This document shows positions 61,242 through 64,000 of a stretch of DNA of 64,000 bases, one piece after another. Source of the DNA: Nonlabens sp. Hel1_33_55 (GTDB taxonomy: Bacteria > Bacteroidota > Bacteroidia > Flavobacteriales > Flavobacteriaceae); NCBI RefSeq assembly GCF_900101765.1, contig NZ_LT627735.1, positions 930,001-994,000 on the forward strand. Direction: 5' to 3'. The notes under the pieces are model-generated. The model worked only from the letters and a program-made list of their open reading frames with translations. It was not told the DNA's origin and searched no databases. The position numbers and the translations under genes are program-made. Position 1 is the first letter of the stretch. The number at the start of each line of letters is the position of its first letter.

Positions 61242-61547
61242 ATGGTACACTTCAACTATAACCACCTAACTAGAAGTAAAAAATTAGAAGAGTTTATCAC
61301 AGATTCTCTGGAAGAACTAATGGGAGATGAATCCCATATTTCGACTATTTATTGCTTCTTAAGTAGAACATTTGACAATCGAGATAAACTAATTAGCACC
61401 CTTAAAATGCAAATTCGTTTAAAAAGTAACGATAGTGTTGTCATAGAACAATCTGGAAACAATTTCAAAAACGCGTTTAAAACCTTAAAGCCTGAATTAG
61501 CCTTTATGTTTAATGAGGAACAACGACAGATTGTGGCATCTGCATAA
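61242..61547 (+). CDS. Divergent HPF-like protein
   Basis: 101 residues, similar in length and layout to the hpf at 59400: VHFNYNHLTRSKKLEEFITDSL against INFNYQHVTGSQELEAYTTEKL, then MQIRLKSNDSVVIEQSGNNFKNAFKTL. The basic ribosome-binding residues are reduced at the end. It may be a specialised paralogue or an antagonist. It follows terC by 72 bases. Confidence 0.7.
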   Translation: MVHFNYNHLTRSKKLEEFITDSLEELMGDESHISTIYCFLSRTFDNRDKLISTLKMQIRLKSNDSVVIEQSGNNFKNAFKTLKPELAFMFNEEQRQIVASA

Positions 61548-61721
61548 TTTTAAATAGTAGGTTTTTCCCCTGAAACCTAGCTATTTTAAATTGAATAGAT
61601 CGCTTAAAAATTTAATACCAAAATGTATTACTACTTTACATTGTAATGAAGCTTACCACTACTCTACTTTAGGTAAGCTTTAATAGAATTCAATTACTTC
61701 CCTAAAAATTGAGAAAGAAAA

Positions 61722-61753
61722 AAGCCACGGTTTTGAAAACCATGGCTTTTTCT
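61722..61753. terminator. Bidirectional terminator
   Basis: Stem aagccacggtttt (about 61722-61734) with aaaaccatggctt, one C-A mismatch, flanked by A and T runs, between convergent genes. Confidence 0.85.
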
Positions 61754-61798
61754 ATTGCAATAAATCAAGATTTCTAGAGAGGTCTATTCGTTACCATT

Positions 61799-62194
61799 TC
61801 AATCATAGTTTTTACGCTCAGGCTGCCAGGTTAATGCATTTATGAGCAAGATATAGAATGCTATGGCATGAATAATCTGTGAAGGCAACGCCGCCCAATT
61901 TTCAATTAAACAAGTACCTATCATTAAAATACCCATTAGTAAAATACCACTGGTCAGTGCATATCTACTCACCTTCCATCCTATCAAAATTCCAATTCCA
62001 ACAAGTACTTCTGCTATAGGTACAAAAAAACCTGCAGCTAATGATGGTATTCCTTGCAATAGCGTACCATCAAAATCAGAACTAATTCCTTCTGCCACTT
62101 TAAGCAACTTGGGAATTCTCACCGCACCATGAATCAGTATGCTGATTCCCATCGCAAGTCTAAAGCTGTGATATGCTAGTTTGTTGTTGGTCAT
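61799..62194 (-). CDS. DoxX-family membrane protein
   Basis: 131 residues with four helices (about 8-24, 50-72, 78-97, 104-121). The LRLAMGISILIHGAVRI-like start (here FRLAMGISILIHGAVRI) and a FFVPIAEVLVGIGILIG helix are typical of DoxX. It follows the nitroreductase by 18 bases in the same direction and is probably cotranscribed, fitting the family's link to redox balance. Function is otherwise unknown. Confidence 0.85.
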   Translation of the reverse strand: MTNNKLAYHSFRLAMGISILIHGAVRIPKLLKVAEGISSDFDGTLLQGIPSLAAGFFVPIAEVLVGIGILIGWKVSRYALTSGILLMGILMIGTCLIENWAALPSQIIHAIAFYILLINALTWQPERKNYD

Positions 62195-62212
62195 GATATC
62201 AAATTATGAGAT

Positions 62213-62839
62213 TTATTTATCCTCACTCACATCTGCGCGATCTACGTAGTTTCCATTAAAAACAAATTCATCCTGCTTTTTACGCTGACGGTCTTTCTTT
62301 TCTTCCTTTTTAAGATCACCGGAGAGATCATCCATTTCTCCACCGTAATATCCAACTGCGATTGCAGTAGCCATGTGATGATCTTCTGGAAATTTGAATG
62401 TTTTGTGTGCTTTTTCATGGTCAAAACCAGCCATTTGGTGCATGGCTATTCCCATACTTTGGGCTTGTATCGTCATGTTTGCGGCAAACATTCCCAGATC
62501 GTGTAGCGCGTGGAAATTATCTTTCCCATCTGGTGTCTTCTTATCGTAAGCTCCTAACAATAGAACTGGCGCATTATCTGCCCAGCCCTGATTGAATTCT
62601 GCTAAAGTTTCATAGATACGATCATAAGTCTCGCTTCCTTTTTTACCCCAAACAATTTTCCAAGGTTGGAAATTGTTACTACTCGCTGCCCATCTGCCTG
62701 CCTCAAATAAAGACTGTAAATCTGTATCACTTACCGGAGTATCTGCAAATTTGCGTGGACTCCATCTGTTTTTGATAAGATCATGAATTTTATGATCTGT
62801 TGGAGTTTCTTTTAGTAATTCATTCTTCTTATCGCTCAT
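62213..62839 (-). CDS. Nitroreductase-family flavoprotein
   Basis: 208 residues. FMN-binding pattern: NRWSPRKFADTPVSD at the start, WAASSNNFQPWKIVW (phosphate contacts), then HALHDLGMFAANMTIQAQSMG and AIAVGYYGG. It uses NAD(P)H to reduce nitroaromatics or quinones. The C-terminus is a charged tail rich in Lys/Glu/Arg (KKEEKKDRQRKKQDEF). Heads a two-gene unit with DoxX. Confidence 0.92.
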   Translation of the reverse strand: MSDKKNELLKETPTDHKIHDLIKNRWSPRKFADTPVSDTDLQSLFEAGRWAASSNNFQPWKIVWGKKGSETYDRIYETLAEFNQGWADNAPVLLLGAYDKKTPDGKDNFHALHDLGMFAANMTIQAQSMGIAMHQMAGFDHEKAHKTFKFPEDHHMATAIAVGYYGGEMDDLSGDLKKEEKKDRQRKKQDEFVFNGNYVDRADVSEDK

Positions 62840-62949
62840 AGCTTTGTATTGTTAAGTTTAGTTTCTTAAAAATACGATCTAGTACAAGCAACAATGCACG
62901 TTTAAGAATACTTAAACATGCATTTTGATTGATTTAACGCTATGTGTTT

Positions 62950-63999
62950 TTAGGCGCTATTTCGGCTAGCGTTGATATTCCCGTATAAGGATCGCGTGAC
63001 GAGTCTTTCGTAAACTTTCCGGTCAGCGGAATCCTCATCACCCATTTCTTGTATGCGTTTTAATGCAAATTGTTGAATAGTCAATAGTGGGAGAACTATA
63101 TTTTCTCTAGCAAGGATACTCGCTTTTCCAGCAGGTTCATTTTCCATTAATTCCTTCATTCCAGAAAGTTCTAGCATCAATGATTTTGTGCGTTCATATT
63201 CATCGTGAATGAGCGTCCAGAATGCTCCATACTCAGGATCATCCTGCATGTAAGCAGTTAAACCAAAGAATGACTTGGTTAAACTCATCATACTATTATC
63301 CAGAAGTGTACGGAAAAACTTAGAGTGCTCATATAGATCCTGAACATCACTCCATTTACCATCGTTCTTCATTTTCTCTAAAGCCGTTCCAACTCCATAA
63401 AATCCAGGAACATTTTGTTTCAATTGACTCCAGGATCCCACAAACGGAATTGCTCTTAGGTCTTTAAATTTAAGCTCATTACTCGTCCCGCGTTTGCTGG
63501 GTCGACTACCTATATTCGTCATCGCATAATACTTGAGCGTACTCATATTTTCCAGATAAGGAAGGAATTTAGGATGTTGTTTAAATGCAGTGTAGGTTTC
63601 ATAACTGTATTCTGCCAGAGCATCCATTGTTTTGGATTCTGATTTGGTAAAATCGTTAACCTCACTGTCATAGATCGCATTTGATACACCACTACTAAGC
63701 AGTTGCTCTAGGTTATATTGACAACTATCTAGCGTCCCAAATTTTGAACTAATCGTTTGACCTTGAACGGTAAGTTGTATTTGTTTAGATTCAATCTTAC
63801 TTCCCATGGAAGCATAAAATTGGTGTGTTTGTCCACCACCGCGAGCTGGCGGTCCACCACGACCATCAAAAAAGATCACCTCAATGCCATGTTCACGACT
63901 TACTGAGGTTAGTGCTTCCTTGGCTTTATAGATACTCCAATTAGCCATCAAATAGCCGCCATCTTTAGTACCATCGCTAAAGCCCAACATAATATGCTG
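62950..63999 (-). CDS. ppc: Phosphoenolpyruvate carboxylase, C-terminal part (5' end outside window)
   Basis: 350 codons, open to the window edge, so the start lies upstream (minus strand). PEPC signatures: IMLGFSDGTKDGGY, FFDGRGGPPARGGGQTHQF (mobile glycine loop, where most PEPCs have GRGGSVGRGGG), NIGSRPSKRG, LRAIPFVGSWSQLK and a C-terminal ending GNINASRNSA. It makes oxaloacetate from PEP and bicarbonate, refilling the TCA cycle. The Pro-Pro-Ala in the glycine loop is a mild departure found in this lineage of PEPCs. Confidence 0.93.
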   Translation of the reverse strand, partial: QHIMLGFSDGTKDGGYLMANWSIYKAKEALTSVSREHGIEVIFFDGRGGPPARGGGQTHQFYASMGSKIESKQIQLTVQGQTISSKFGTLDSCQYNLEQLLSSGVSNAIYDSEVNDFTKSESKTMDALAEYSYETYTAFKQHPKFLPYLENMSTLKYYAMTNIGSRPSKRGTSNELKFKDLRAIPFVGSWSQLKQNVPGFYGVGTALEKMKNDGKWSDVQDLYEHSKFFRTLLDNSMMSLTKSFFGLTAYMQDDPEYGAFWTLIHDEYERTKSLMLELSGMKELMENEPAGKASILARENIVLPLLTIQQFALKRIQEMGDEDSADRKVYERLVTRSLYGNINASRNSA

Positions 64000-64000
64000 C

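Overview
The window reads as chromosome of a marine, gliding-type member of the Flavobacteriaceae (Bacteroidota). The signs are: type IX secretion system (T9SS) proteins with gliding-type C-terminal domains, a PorP/SprF-OmpA cassette, a fused CcsB-CcsA cytochrome c biogenesis protein, an arginine operon of the N-acyl-ornithine carbamoyltransferase (argF') type, many small lipoproteins, almost no Shine-Dalgarno sequences, and Bacteroidota-type -7 promoter boxes (TAnnTTTG) before many genes. No rRNA, tRNA, insertion sequence or CRISPR array was seen.

Layout. 1-7.4 kb: 3' part of ccsBA, a coiled-coil lipoprotein, fumC, a small membrane protein, sdaA, a SUI1-like factor. 7.4-17 kb: MscS channel and lipoprotein, lipocalin and OmpA lipoproteins, two DoxX-like proteins, an alcohol dehydrogenase, an outer-membrane barrel with a phospholipase-A-like motif, two soluble histidine kinases, a PepSY-like lipoprotein. 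16.7-25.6 kb: a complete arginine operon (GNAT-argG-argC-argD-argF'-GNAT-argB-argE-argH) headed by a 16-residue leader peptide ending Arg-Arg-Arg-stop. 25.7-39.5 kb: EamA exporter, exported Dps, PepSY membrane protein, M28 and M13 peptidases, dienelactone hydrolase, cold-shock protein, LLM oxidoreductase, the divergent tesA / ybbA-ybbP locus, a lipoprotein methyltransferase. 39.6-45.4 kb: an AT-rich accessory patch with a surface-type protein, DUF4494, a small basic ORF and a 1040-residue SIR2-NTPase-TPR-cold-shock-domain protein that looks like an antiphage STAND effector. 45.6-50 kb: ThiE/TenI-like protein, an NhaC-family transporter behind what appears to be a compact S-box (SAM) riboswitch, hypothetical exported proteins. 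50-59.2 kb: T9SS adhesin-SprF-OmpA operon and a second T9SS type B protein. 59.4-64 kb: two short HPF-like proteins around an ArsC-like protein and TerC, DoxX, nitroreductase, and the 3' part of ppc.

The most notable signals are (1) a 16-bp palindrome, CGCTTTCGCGAAAGCG, present 17 times in 64 kb, both between and inside genes, where it usually encodes Ala-Phe-Ala-Lys-Ala and in one case forms a signal-peptide end; (2) the putative arginine attenuator; (3) the compact S-box-like leader with a downstream segment complementary to its aptamer; and (4) the SIR2-STAND-like protein with a C-terminal cold-shock fold.
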